Of a DNA stretch of 52,457 nt, positions 44,146 to 52,168 are shown piece after piece. Source of the stretch: Lentisphaeria bacterium (GTDB lineage Bacteria; Verrucomicrobiota; Lentisphaeria; Victivallales; Victivallaceae); NCBI GenBank assembly GCA_017504435.1, contig JAFVRD010000014.1:1-52457 (forward strand), written 5' to 3'. Position 1 is the stretch's first letter, and each line of letters opens with the position of its first letter. A model generated the notes under the pieces. It was not told where the DNA came from. It did not search any database and saw nothing but the letters and a program-made list of their open reading frames with translations. The translations under genes were made by a program, and so were the position numbers.

Positions 44146-45182
44146 CAACTGCAGTGAAAAAAACTTTTTTCAAATTGCCGGATGGCAGAGAAGTTTCGCT
44201 GTACCAGTTGCGGCTTGCTGATGGATTCGGCGCAGACATCACTGACTTCGGCGGTTGTTTGACGGCACTTTACACTCCGGATCGTCAAGGGGTGTTGCGG
44301 GATGTGGTTTTGGGCTGGCGCGAACCGGAAGCATATCTGGAGAATCCCGGATATCTCGGCGCGCTGGTCGGCAGAGTTCCGAACCGGATCGGCGGCGGCA
44401 GATTCATGCTGAATGATCAGGTATACCAATTGAGTTTGAATGATCGCGACCACAGCACTTTGCATGGCGGAAACGGATTTTCTCACCGGCTGTGGACGGT
44501 GGAAAGTTTTGCTGCTGACCGATTGGTATTGACTCTGGATAGTCCGGACCAAGATGCCGGATTCCCGGGAAATGTTCGGGTACGGGCGGTTTATGCGCTG
44601 TATGAAGATCACACCCTGGAACTGAAATTCACTATTGAGAGCGATTCATTCACCGTTGCAGATCTGACCAATCATACTTATTTCAATCTGGAAGGTGAAA
44701 ATACCGGAGTTTGCGATACCCATTTTATCACTTTGAATTCAGACCGGGTAACTGAAACCGATGAATATCTGGTACCGACCGGGAATTTGCTCAAAGTGGA
44801 TCAGACCCGTTTTGATTTGCGGGAAGGCAAAAGTTTCCGGCAGATATTAGCTGAGACTCCCGGCGGTTTTGATGATAATTTTATTATCGCAGAAAAAGAT
44901 GGCATCTATCAGGAAAATGCGGCAGTGGTGTACGGCAAAAACAGCGGTATCATCATGCGTATTCACACCTCCCGCCCCGGTATCCAGTTCTACATGGGAG
45001 AATATCTGGAAGACTCCTGTGGATACAGTGGTAAAAGATGTTCTTACATCCGTAACGGCGGATTCTGTCTGGAAACCCAATGCTGGCCGGATGCGGTCAA
45101 TAACCCGGAGTTTCCCCAGATACACGTTGCTCCGGGCAGACCGCGTCACGGCATGACCAGATGGCAATTCGGGGTTATCTGA
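44142..45182 (+). CDS. galM: Aldose 1-epimerase (galactose mutarotase)
   Basis: A 346-residue mutarotase that interconverts alpha and beta anomers of hexoses. Motifs: GRVPNRIGGGRF (about 81-92), LHGGNGFSHRLW (about 107), the catalytic His in DLTNHTYFNLEG (about 184), GGFDDNF and the catalytic Glu in GFCLETQCWPDAVN (about 307). Overlaps the nagA stop codon, so the two are translationally coupled and act in sugar breakdown together. Confidence 0.93.
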   Translation: MTTAVKKTFFKLPDGREVSLYQLRLADGFGADITDFGGCLTALYTPDRQGVLRDVVLGWREPEAYLENPGYLGALVGRVPNRIGGGRFMLNDQVYQLSLNDRDHSTLHGGNGFSHRLWTVESFAADRLVLTLDSPDQDAGFPGNVRVRAVYALYEDHTLELKFTIESDSFTVADLTNHTYFNLEGENTGVCDTHFITLNSDRVTETDEYLVPTGNLLKVDQTRFDLREGKSFRQILAETPGGFDDNFIIAEKDGIYQENAAVVYGKNSGIIMRIHTSRPGIQFYMGEYLEDSCGYSGKRCSYIRNGGFCLETQCWPDAVNNPEFPQIHVAPGRPRHGMTRWQFGVI

Positions 45183-46407
45183 CGTAGCTGTCAAAGGTAC
45201 GGAAGAAAAATTCTTTTTCAGCGGCAGATGCTGCCGGAGCAGAATATTCGGCAGCATCCAGCGGCAGCGCAAGCCGCACTGCCGGAGCTGAGTAACGGTC
45301 AAGGGAATCTTTCAGGAATTTTTCGGTTTTTATCCGGTCATTCACCAATGCAGTCAATGTATTTACTGCCTTGTTGAATTTTTCCGGGGCATCATCTTCC
45401 ACACCTGCATTACGGATCTCGCTGATAATAAAAAGGCACTGTTTTCTCTCTGCAGAGGTAAGTACAGAACTTAATTGCCGCCATGTTTTGATATTGGCAT
45501 CCCTTATCTGAGCTGCATCCGGACGGTCGCTTTTGAGCAGTCCGGCAAACGTTGTGAAATCAACTGACAGCATATTGCCTGAAAATTCCCCGGTTTCAGT
45601 CAATTCCGGAATTTGGAATACCAACATGGTTTTCATCCTCTCCAAAACTCTCTGCGGCGGCAACGGCGAGAAACGGTTCCATAATATTTTCCGGGCTTGA
45701 ACATCCAGGATGTTGCGGGCATTGCCGGCAGATAAATACCATTGGAGCCAGAAATCAGGTTTTTCTCCGGTGATCAATCCTTGAAAAAGGTCTCTGATCC
45801 GGCGATTCTCCGCCATTATATGCAGCAGCAGCCGGGCTTGTTCTCCCGCCGGAGATGCGGTCGCTGCGGTTGAAAAAAGATCCTGACGGCACAAAGCGAT
45901 AAAATCCGGCAGTTTACCGGAAACAGCATGAATTGAGGCCAATTGCGGAAAAGTGATATTGCCGGAGACATATTTTCCCATTGATACTGCGGCACGGCAG
46001 GCATCATCCAATCCGTATGCTGCCCATGCAGCTGCCGGCGGCGGTTCCCCCGGACAATCAATGCTGAAACGGTGCGCTGCCAGTGCGGTATATATCCGGT
46101 GCCGCAGCAGAGTATCTGTTTCCCAAAGGTTGGCATCGCCGGGGATGAATAATTCAGTTCCGGCGCAATGCAGACGTCCGGCTCCGGGGATGATGCGGAG
46201 CGTGGTCTCCGGCAAATCCATGCCGGCGGTACGGCGCAGGCGGTCAAGCTGCCGGACGATATTCCGGATAAAGCGGGCGTCACGTCCGGATATTTCCCGC
46301 CGGAGCTGAACTCTGGAGGCAACCGGGATATCGGCACGAAGTGCCGGAATAAATATCATGGCATGCAAAAAAATCAAAAATATGCCAATAATTTGCCTTT
46401 TATTCAT
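45175..46407 (-). CDS. Exported protein of unknown function
   Basis: A 410-residue protein with a signal peptide (RQIIGIFLIFLHAMIFIPALRA). The body is mainly helical, with no recognised family and few motifs. A GTELFIPG stretch and a Cys pair near residue 115-135 are visible. It runs convergent to galM with an 8-base overlap at the ends and divergent from thiD. No good Shine-Dalgarno sequence is seen before the ATG at 46407. It may act in the envelope. Confidence 0.6.
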   Translation of the reverse strand: MNKRQIIGIFLIFLHAMIFIPALRADIPVASRVQLRREISGRDARFIRNIVRQLDRLRRTAGMDLPETTLRIIPGAGRLHCAGTELFIPGDANLWETDTLLRHRIYTALAAHRFSIDCPGEPPPAAAWAAYGLDDACRAAVSMGKYVSGNITFPQLASIHAVSGKLPDFIALCRQDLFSTAATASPAGEQARLLLHIMAENRRIRDLFQGLITGEKPDFWLQWYLSAGNARNILDVQARKILWNRFSPLPPQRVLERMKTMLVFQIPELTETGEFSGNMLSVDFTTFAGLLKSDRPDAAQIRDANIKTWRQLSSVLTSAERKQCLFIISEIRNAGVEDDAPEKFNKAVNTLTALVNDRIKTEKFLKDSLDRYSAPAVRLALPLDAAEYSAPAASAAEKEFFFRTFDSYVR

Positions 46408-46490
46408 AAAATCAATTTGTTTTTTTCTTATTGCGGATGTAAGTTACCACGAATATTACTTAAGATAACCTCTATTCCGGATGAAAACAA

Positions 46491-47336
46491 ATGAAAAACA
46501 ATGATAAATCCCAATTTTATCCAGTGGCCTTAACTATTGCCGGATCAGATTCCGGCGGCGGTGCCGGAATTGCTGCAGATCTGCGGACATTCAATGCTCT
46601 CGGCGTGTACGGATGTTGTGCGGTCACCGCAGTTACCGCCCAGAATCCGGCGGCAGTACGGCGTATCGACGCGCTTGCCGCCGCAAGTGTAACGGCGCAA
46701 ATCAATGCGGTTATGGAGAATATTGCTGTAACATGCTGCAAAACCGGCATGCTGTTTACCGCAGAAAATGTGCTGGCGGTTGCTGCGGCGGTGAAAGAAC
46801 ACAAATTGAAATTGATCTGCGACCCGGTAATGGTCTCCACCAGCGGTTCCAAACTTTTGCAGAATGATGCCATTGAAGTCATCAAAAGTCAGCTTTTGCC
46901 GCAGGCAGCATGGATAACTCCCAATATCCCGGAGGCGGAATTGCTGCTGGGGCGCAAAATCATTTCTGATCAGGATGCCGGCGATGCAGCCGGAGAATTG
47001 GCAAACCGGTTCGGTTGTGCGGTGCTGCTCAAAGGTGGTCATGCTTCCGGGCCGCAAAGTTGCGATTTCGTGGCCAGAGAGAATAAACTCTATACTCTGA
47101 CCTCTCCCCGTCTGGATGTGCCGAAGCTTACCGGACACGGTACCGGATGTACGCTTTCAGCGGCATTGACTGCGGCATTGGCACTGGGATTGCCGTGGAA
47201 ACGCGCACTGTGTGAAAGCAAAGCGTTTGTTTTCGGTTCGTTGTCCCAGAGCGTTGAGATCGGCAAAAAGATCCATGCCATGTATCCTCCGGTGGAAGAT
47301 TCCATCGGGATGGTCAAACTTGCAGAAGTGGAGTGA
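46491..47336 (+). CDS. thiD: Hydroxymethylpyrimidine/phosphomethylpyrimidine kinase
   Basis: A 281-residue ribokinase-type enzyme of thiamine synthesis (HMP to HMP-PP). Motifs: LTIAGSDSGGGAGIAADLRT (about 14-33), TAVTAQNP, CDPVMVSTSGSKLL (about 119-132), WITPNIPEAELL (about 142) and the catalytic GHGTGCTLSAAL (about 214-225). Its stop is 3 bases before the amidase gene. No thiamine riboswitch is recognised upstream. Confidence 0.95.
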   Translation: MKNNDKSQFYPVALTIAGSDSGGGAGIAADLRTFNALGVYGCCAVTAVTAQNPAAVRRIDALAAASVTAQINAVMENIAVTCCKTGMLFTAENVLAVAAAVKEHKLKLICDPVMVSTSGSKLLQNDAIEVIKSQLLPQAAWITPNIPEAELLLGRKIISDQDAGDAAGELANRFGCAVLLKGGHASGPQSCDFVARENKLYTLTSPRLDVPKLTGHGTGCTLSAALTAALALGLPWKRALCESKAFVFGSLSQSVEIGKKIHAMYPPVEDSIGMVKLAEVE

Positions 47337-47339
47337 CCG

Positions 47340-48296
47340 ATGCGGAAGATCCTGATTCCCGCACTGCTTTTGCTGCTGACATTTTCAGTATCGGCAGCAC
47401 CGGTTATCCGGCAGAGACAATTCGCCCGGCTCAATTATTGCAACGTTTATGATCTGCTGAAAATAAACCGCTTCAATGTGCGCATCCAGCAAAAAAAATT
47501 GCTTGCCTCTGCCAGGAACCGGAATTTGGTATTTGAACATAAGCAACGGAAATTTCAATTCAACGGTCAGCGGGTCGAATTAGGATTTCCGCTGGTATAC
47601 AATGGAAATCAATCATGGTTGACTGTAGCTGACTGGCAGAAAACTTTGCGGCCGCTGCTTTATCCTGCCACCGCTGCGAAACACCGGATATACACGATAT
47701 ATCTGGACATGGGGCACGGCGGCAGTGATCCGGGGGCCATAGGACGTTTCTCCAAAGAGAAAAATATCACGTTGGCTCTGGGGCGGCGGGTAGCGGCTTT
47801 TTTACGCAGTTACGGGTACAGGGTGATAATGACCCGCAATTCTGATATTTATGTGCCGCTGACTCAGGTAAGTGCCCGGCAGAGACTTTCCAGAAGTGAT
47901 CTGTTTGTGTCCATACATGTGAATTCCGCGGCTGATAAAAGTATTTCCGGAATTGAAACTTTTTGTCTGACTCCGGCAGGGATGGCTTCCAGCAACGGCG
48001 GTAAAGTTGACAAAAAGAGTTATCCGGGCAACCGCCTGGACAGCAATAATATTTTACTGGCATGGAATATTCAGCGGTCTTTGTTGAAGTTCACTTCCGG
48101 CAGGGATCGCGGAATAAAACGGGCGCGTTTTGCAGTGTTGAAAGAGTTGAATGTTCCCGGGGTTTTGATCGAAGTCGGTTTTATCAGCAACCGCATTGAG
48201 GAAAAACTGCTCAATCAACGGGCGTATCAGGACAGGATCGCCGCCGGGATTGTCAACGGGATAGTAAATTACAGCCGGACAGTACGGCAGAAATGA
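47340..48296 (+). CDS. N-acetylmuramoyl-L-alanine amidase (Amidase_3 family)
   Basis: A 318-residue exported zinc amidase that cleaves the bond between MurNAc and the L-Ala of peptidoglycan stems. The signal peptide is MRKILIPALLLLLTFSVSAAP. The catalytic domain (about 115-315) has the zinc ligands in LDMGHGGSDPGAIG (about 122-135), a Glu in KEKNITLALG, SIHVNSA (about 193) and the catalytic Glu in LIEVGFISN (about 278). The N-terminal 100 residues are a short region of unclear fold. GGAG precedes the ATG. Confidence 0.92.
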   Translation: MRKILIPALLLLLTFSVSAAPVIRQRQFARLNYCNVYDLLKINRFNVRIQQKKLLASARNRNLVFEHKQRKFQFNGQRVELGFPLVYNGNQSWLTVADWQKTLRPLLYPATAAKHRIYTIYLDMGHGGSDPGAIGRFSKEKNITLALGRRVAAFLRSYGYRVIMTRNSDIYVPLTQVSARQRLSRSDLFVSIHVNSAADKSISGIETFCLTPAGMASSNGGKVDKKSYPGNRLDSNNILLAWNIQRSLLKFTSGRDRGIKRARFAVLKELNVPGVLIEVGFISNRIEEKLLNQRAYQDRIAAGIVNGIVNYSRTVRQK

Positions 48297-48297
48297 C

Positions 48298-48326
48298 TTG
48301 AAAAAACAGTAAAAAAGGGTTATATT
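48298..48326 (+). promoter_or_regulatory. Promoter of the leader RNA and nagA
   Basis: -35 TTGAAA (48298-48303), 17-base spacer, -10 TATATT (48321-48326), starting two bases after the amidase stop. The predicted transcript starts near 48333 and includes the folded leader. Confidence 0.7.
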
Positions 48327-48332
48327 TTCAGC

Positions 48333-48466
48333 GGTATGATAAAATATTTCAGTTCTGTCCCCAAAGAGTACTGATAAAAAGACAAAATCCGCCACCGGGT
48401 GCTGCCCGGATGCGCTCGATCCGGCTTCGTCAGGAGACTGCGCCGTGACAGGGCGGTGAAATATCT
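48333..48466 (+). ncRNA. Structured leader RNA, possible compact cobalamin riboswitch
   Basis: A 200-base leader precedes nagA. A perfect 8 bp closing stem, ATATTTCA (48344-48351) with TGAAATAT (48457-48464), encloses: CTGTCCCC then ACTGATAA; GCCACCG with the hairpin CCGGG-TGCTG-CCCGG (48395-48409); GATGCG; and GTCAGGAGAC (48429-48438), which matches the first ten bases of the B12 box of cobalamin riboswitches, followed by TGCGCC and a hairpin. A second hairpin with T residues (CTGTGT/ACACAG, 48484-48500, then GTGTTTTT) could be a terminator. The match is by eye, and the downstream gene is not a known cobalamin gene, so this is uncertain. Confidence 0.5.
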
Positions 48467-48531
48467 GCCTCAGAAAAATCAGTCTGTGTTCAGTACACAG
48501 CCGGTGTTTTTACAGAGAATTGTAAATTGAG

Positions 48532-49743
48532 ATGGTTGTAATGAGAGAAAATACGAAAAAACAGCGGATCAGACGGCTTTACATTGCCGATTATCTTATC
48601 ACCCCCGATCACGTTATCCGGGACGGAGCGGTTTTGTGTGAAAACAGCAAGATCATTGCTGTGGGCGGAGTTTCCGGATTCAACCTCAATGAGGAGCTGG
48701 AAGTATATACATTTGAGAATGGCTATATTACTCCCGGTTTTCTGGATACTCACATCCACGGCAGCTGCGGTTTTGATTGCTCACGGGTAAATGATTCTCA
48801 CAATCCGCTTGCCGCCATGAGTGCCAGTTTGGGCGAGCGGGGTACGACGGGATTTTTCCCCACAGTTGTAGCTGATGAACCGGAAAAAATGATCGCCAAT
48901 TTGCATGTTCTGGCGCAGGAGATGAATAAAACCCTGCCCGGTGCTGATGCTATCGGCATAAATATTGAAGGACCGTTTCTTAATCCTGAAAAATCCGGAG
49001 CCCAGCCCAGCTGCTTTTTGCGGGAAATCGATTTGAAACTGGCGGCTGACCTGATCGATGCCGGTGAAGGTTTGGTTAAAGTTATGACTTTCGCTCCGGA
49101 ATTGCAAGGTTCTGAAGCGTTGATCAAGCTGCTCCGTGAACGCAATGTTATCGCTTCGATGGGACACAGCCTTGCCGGGGAACAGGAAACTTTGCGTGCC
49201 ATTGCCGCCGGAGCCAATCACTGCACTCACCTTTTCAACGGAATGAATCCGCTGCACCAGCGGCAGGTCGGTCTGCCCGGTATCGTGCTTACCGATGACC
49301 GGGTAACTGTGGAATTGATCATTGACGGCAGACATGTCCATTCCCGCATGGTCGATCTGGCGTGCCGCTGCAAACCGCTGCGTCAGATCATCGGAATAAG
49401 TGACGGCACGATGGCAAGCGGCATGCCGGATGGAGCTTATCACATCGGCCCGTCGGAAATATTGGTGCGTGACGGATTTTCACAAACTGCGGGCGGCAAA
49501 CTTGCCGGTACGACTGCCATGCTGGATTCCGGATGGCACAGTTTGATGAGCTGCGGTCATCTTTCTGAGACCAAAGCGGCACAGGCAGTGACATTCAACC
49601 CGGCGGAGCATTTCGGTTTCGCAGACCGTGGCGAATTGCTGCCCGGCAAGCGTGCAGATCTGGCGATTTTTGAAAAAGGCAGCAACCGGACATTGATGAC
49701 GGTTCGCCGGGGAGAAATGATTTACCGTGCCGAGGGGATTTGA
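48532..49743 (+). CDS. nagA: N-acetylglucosamine-6-phosphate deacetylase, HxH metal type
   Basis: A 403-residue amidohydrolase. It has an N-terminal beta-domain (RLYIADYLITPDHVIRDGAVLC), then GYITPGFLDTHIHGSCGFD (about 64-82) with the HxH metal motif that the first NagA lacks. Further motifs are GINIEGPFLNPEKSGAQ, SMGHSLA (about 208), NHCTHLFNGMNPL (about 224), IDGRHVH and ISDGTMASGM. A second start codon at ATG 48541 is possible; Shine-Dalgarno support is weak for both. It lies behind a structured leader with its own promoter. Together with the first NagA this gives two enzyme types. Confidence 0.93.
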   Translation: MVVMRENTKKQRIRRLYIADYLITPDHVIRDGAVLCENSKIIAVGGVSGFNLNEELEVYTFENGYITPGFLDTHIHGSCGFDCSRVNDSHNPLAAMSASLGERGTTGFFPTVVADEPEKMIANLHVLAQEMNKTLPGADAIGINIEGPFLNPEKSGAQPSCFLREIDLKLAADLIDAGEGLVKVMTFAPELQGSEALIKLLRERNVIASMGHSLAGEQETLRAIAAGANHCTHLFNGMNPLHQRQVGLPGIVLTDDRVTVELIIDGRHVHSRMVDLACRCKPLRQIIGISDGTMASGMPDGAYHIGPSEILVRDGFSQTAGGKLAGTTAMLDSGWHSLMSCGHLSETKAAQAVTFNPAEHFGFADRGELLPGKRADLAIFEKGSNRTLMTVRRGEMIYRAEGI

Positions 49744-49745
49744 AT

Positions 49746-50579
49746 ATGAAAAACGATTATCAGCTTTTGGACAGCGGTAATTTGCGAAAACTTGAACAGG
49801 TCGGTCCCTACCGCTTGATCCGTCCGGCTCTCAATGCATTTTGGAAACCGGTTCTGCCGGAAAAAGAGTGGCGCAGTGCCGATGCCGAATTTATCCGGGA
49901 CAGTTCCGGACGCGGCAGCTGGCGCAACCGGGAGCGTATTCCGGATCAATGGAGTGCCGTATGGGGCGGCATGGTCATGCGGATCAAACCGACAGCCTTT
50001 GGTCATCTGGGATTTTTTGCAGAACAATTCCGCAACTGGCAGTATTTCCGGGAGAATTGTCATGGCATGGATGCCTTGAATTTGTTTGCTTACTCCGGTC
50101 TTGGTTCACTGGCAATGGCGGCGGGGGGTGCAAAGGTCTGTCATTTGGATGCTGCCCGCGGTATGATCGAATGGGGCAGAGAAAATCTTGAATTGAACAC
50201 CGACATTCCCTCCAACATCCGCTGGATCGCCGATGATGTCAATAAGTTTATCAATCGGGAGATGCGCCGAAACAATAAATACGATTTGATCGCATTGGAT
50301 CCGCCCACATTCGGCAGAGGTTCATCCGGACAGTTGTGGAAAATTGAAAGTGATTTGCCGAAACTGCTGGCAAATTGTCTTGCTTTACGTAAAACTGATC
50401 GTCCGTTTACGCTGGTGCTCAGCTGCCATTCCCCGGGATTTTCCCTGCTGGTGCTGGAGCGCATGGTGCGTGAAGTTACCGGAGATGAGGTGGAGATCAC
50501 GGCGGATGAGATGTATATTCCCGAAAGTACCGGACGCAAACTGCCGTCCGGGATCGGACTGCGTTGTATCGTGAAGTAA
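49746..50579 (+). CDS. RlmI-like class I SAM-dependent RNA methyltransferase
   Basis: A 277-residue methyltransferase. SAM-binding motif I is NLFAYSGLGSLAMAAGGA (about 99-116), followed by CHLDAARGMIEWGRENL. The catalytic segment is ALDPPTFGRG (about 181), as in m5C methyltransferases of the RlmI/YccW family. The N-terminal PUA-like part is shorter and divergent. The ATG at 49746 overlaps or follows the nagA stop by 2 bases; an in-frame TTG upstream is less likely. The target RNA is unknown. Confidence 0.83.
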   Translation: MKNDYQLLDSGNLRKLEQVGPYRLIRPALNAFWKPVLPEKEWRSADAEFIRDSSGRGSWRNRERIPDQWSAVWGGMVMRIKPTAFGHLGFFAEQFRNWQYFRENCHGMDALNLFAYSGLGSLAMAAGGAKVCHLDAARGMIEWGRENLELNTDIPSNIRWIADDVNKFINREMRRNNKYDLIALDPPTFGRGSSGQLWKIESDLPKLLANCLALRKTDRPFTLVLSCHSPGFSLLVLERMVREVTGDEVEITADEMYIPESTGRKLPSGIGLRCIVK

Positions 50580-50650
50580 ATTTTACGTGGATGAGATCAG
50601 GAATATTTCATTAAATATTTTGAAAAAATATAAAAGTAAGGTGTTTTAAG

Positions 50651-51946
50651 ATGAGTGATTTATTTCCCCGCCGGTATGCGATATGCGGAGTGTCCGCCCG
50701 GGCGATCGGCATGTTTTTGAAACCGATGGTTTCTGAATTTACGGAATATGCGGAACCGGTGGCATTACTGGATATTGATCCATTGCGTTTTAAGATCGCC
50801 AAAGAGGATGTTCCGCAAATCGCCGGTGTTCCGGAGTATAAAGCTGAAGAATTTGACAAAATGGTCGCCGAAACCAAACCGGATGTGATCCTGGCTCTCG
50901 GTATGGATTGTACCCATGTGACCTATATTCTGCAGGGGTTGGCGCATGATCTGGACGTGGTCAGCGAAAAACCGATGGCAACTACATCTGAAGACTGCCG
51001 CCGGATCGTTGCAGCTGAAAAACGTTCCAAAGGTAAAGTTATTTGTTCATTCAATTACCGTTATCCGGCAATTCACCGGAAAATGCGGGAAATGATCCTT
51101 GCCGGAGCTGTGGGCAGAGTAACCAATGTGGATCTTTCCTGGTACATCGATACTCAGCATGGAGCCAGTTACTTCAAACGGTGGAACCGGATCCGGGCGA
51201 ATTCCGGCGGTCTGTCTATCCACAAAGCCAGTCACCATTTTGATCTGGTGAATTGGCTCATCGACGGGGTGCCGGACACGGTACATGCATTCGGTGCGTT
51301 GAATTATTACGGTCCGGACGGTGAATATAATCCCAGCCGCAAAGACGGCAGGACTTGCGGCGATTGTGCTGAACGGGCAAAATGCCGTTATTACCGCCGT
51401 TGGGCAACCCGGTCAAGTGCCTTGAAAGTTGTTGATGATCATATCGGAGCTTTCGCCGGCAGCAGGAAACAATATACTGATTACCGTCCGGATCGCTGCA
51501 TTTTTGATTCTGCAATAGATATTGAAGATACCTATGTCGCCAATATCCGTTATGCCAATGGGGCGTTGCTCAATTATTCCTGCAACTTCTCCATGCCTTA
51601 TGAAGGATACCGGCTGGCGATCAACGGTACCAAAGGGCGGATCGAGACACAGGAATGGCATGCTCCGTTCCGGACTCCCTTCCCCATTGAACATGAGCGG
51701 CAATATATTGATTATTTCCCGATATTCGGTTCTCAGGAACGCTTCTATGCAGTGGAAAACGAGGGCGGTCACGGCGGCGGAGATCCGTTGATCCGGGAGG
51801 ATATTTTTATTGAACCTGATCCGGAACGTCCTTATGCTATTCTTTCCGGAGCGCAGGAGGCATGGCATTCAGTGGCGATCGGTGAAGCGGTCTGGCGATC
51901 GGTCAAGGAAGAACAGATCATTCATCTGGACTTTTCTCTGGATTGA
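50651..51946 (+). CDS. Gfo/Idh/MocA family oxidoreductase
   Basis: A 431-residue NAD(P)-dependent sugar oxidoreductase. N-terminal Rossmann segment YAICGVSARAIG, then VSEKPMATT (about 99) with the EKP catalytic Lys, FNYRYPAIHRKM, ANSGGLSIHKASHHFDLVNWL, and GRTCGDCAERAKCRYY with four Cys spaced C-x2-C-x5-C. The Cys cluster is unlike typical family members and may bind metal. The Shine-Dalgarno sequence is AAGGTG 8 bases before the ATG. It is separated from the methyltransferase gene by about 70 bases, so its operon membership is open. Confidence 0.87.
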   Translation: MSDLFPRRYAICGVSARAIGMFLKPMVSEFTEYAEPVALLDIDPLRFKIAKEDVPQIAGVPEYKAEEFDKMVAETKPDVILALGMDCTHVTYILQGLAHDLDVVSEKPMATTSEDCRRIVAAEKRSKGKVICSFNYRYPAIHRKMREMILAGAVGRVTNVDLSWYIDTQHGASYFKRWNRIRANSGGLSIHKASHHFDLVNWLIDGVPDTVHAFGALNYYGPDGEYNPSRKDGRTCGDCAERAKCRYYRRWATRSSALKVVDDHIGAFAGSRKQYTDYRPDRCIFDSAIDIEDTYVANIRYANGALLNYSCNFSMPYEGYRLAINGTKGRIETQEWHAPFRTPFPIEHERQYIDYFPIFGSQERFYAVENEGGHGGGDPLIREDIFIEPDPERPYAILSGAQEAWHSVAIGEAVWRSVKEEQIIHLDFSLD

Positions 51947-51970
51947 TCCGGAGTTTGTGGATCTGCACAG

Positions 51971-52018
51971 ATAAAACGGGGCTGCAGCTTACCTTTTCTG
52001 AGGTTCAGCTGCAGCCCC
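51971..52018 (-). terminator. Intrinsic terminator of the surface protein-peptide operon
   Basis: On the minus strand, GGGGCTGCAGCT and AGCTGCAGCCCC are perfect 12 bp arms around the loop GAACCTCAGAAAAGGTA, followed by GTTTTATC. It lies 22 bases after the peptide gene. It may also act on the plus-strand oxidoreductase gene, but no T run follows in that direction. Confidence 0.8.
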
Positions 52019-52039
52019 GCAATGTATTATTGTTTATTA

Positions 52040-52153
52040 TTATTCGTCATCATCATCCGGCAGAGTATTGCCGACAGACTCCCCGGCGATGAATTGACCG
52101 AATTTCGCCTCTTCCAAAGCCGGTGATTCGTAAGTGAATTTCTCTTCTTTCAT
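52040..52153 (-). CDS. Short peptide gene with RiPP-leader-like motif
   Basis: A 37-residue reading frame (MKEEKFTYESPALEEAKF at the N-terminus, ending LPDDDDE). The motif Y-x-x-P-x-L followed by G-x-F resembles the leader of lasso peptide precursors and other small ribosomal peptides; the acidic tail DDDDE is unusual. It begins 15 bases after the stop of the upstream surface protein gene and is followed by a strong terminator. A purine-rich stretch, AGAAAGAA, stands in front of the ATG. No modification enzymes are visible in the window, so it could equally be a short conserved envelope peptide. Confidence 0.55.
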   Translation of the reverse strand: MKEEKFTYESPALEEAKFGQFIAGESVGNTLPDDDDE

Positions 52154-52168
52154 TTTTTATTCTTTCTG

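Noticed and set aside
46440-46490. Thiamine riboswitch before thiD
   Set aside because: No THI-box sequence (CTGAGA or ACCTGATC) is seen, and the upstream gap is only 83 bases to the divergent gene.
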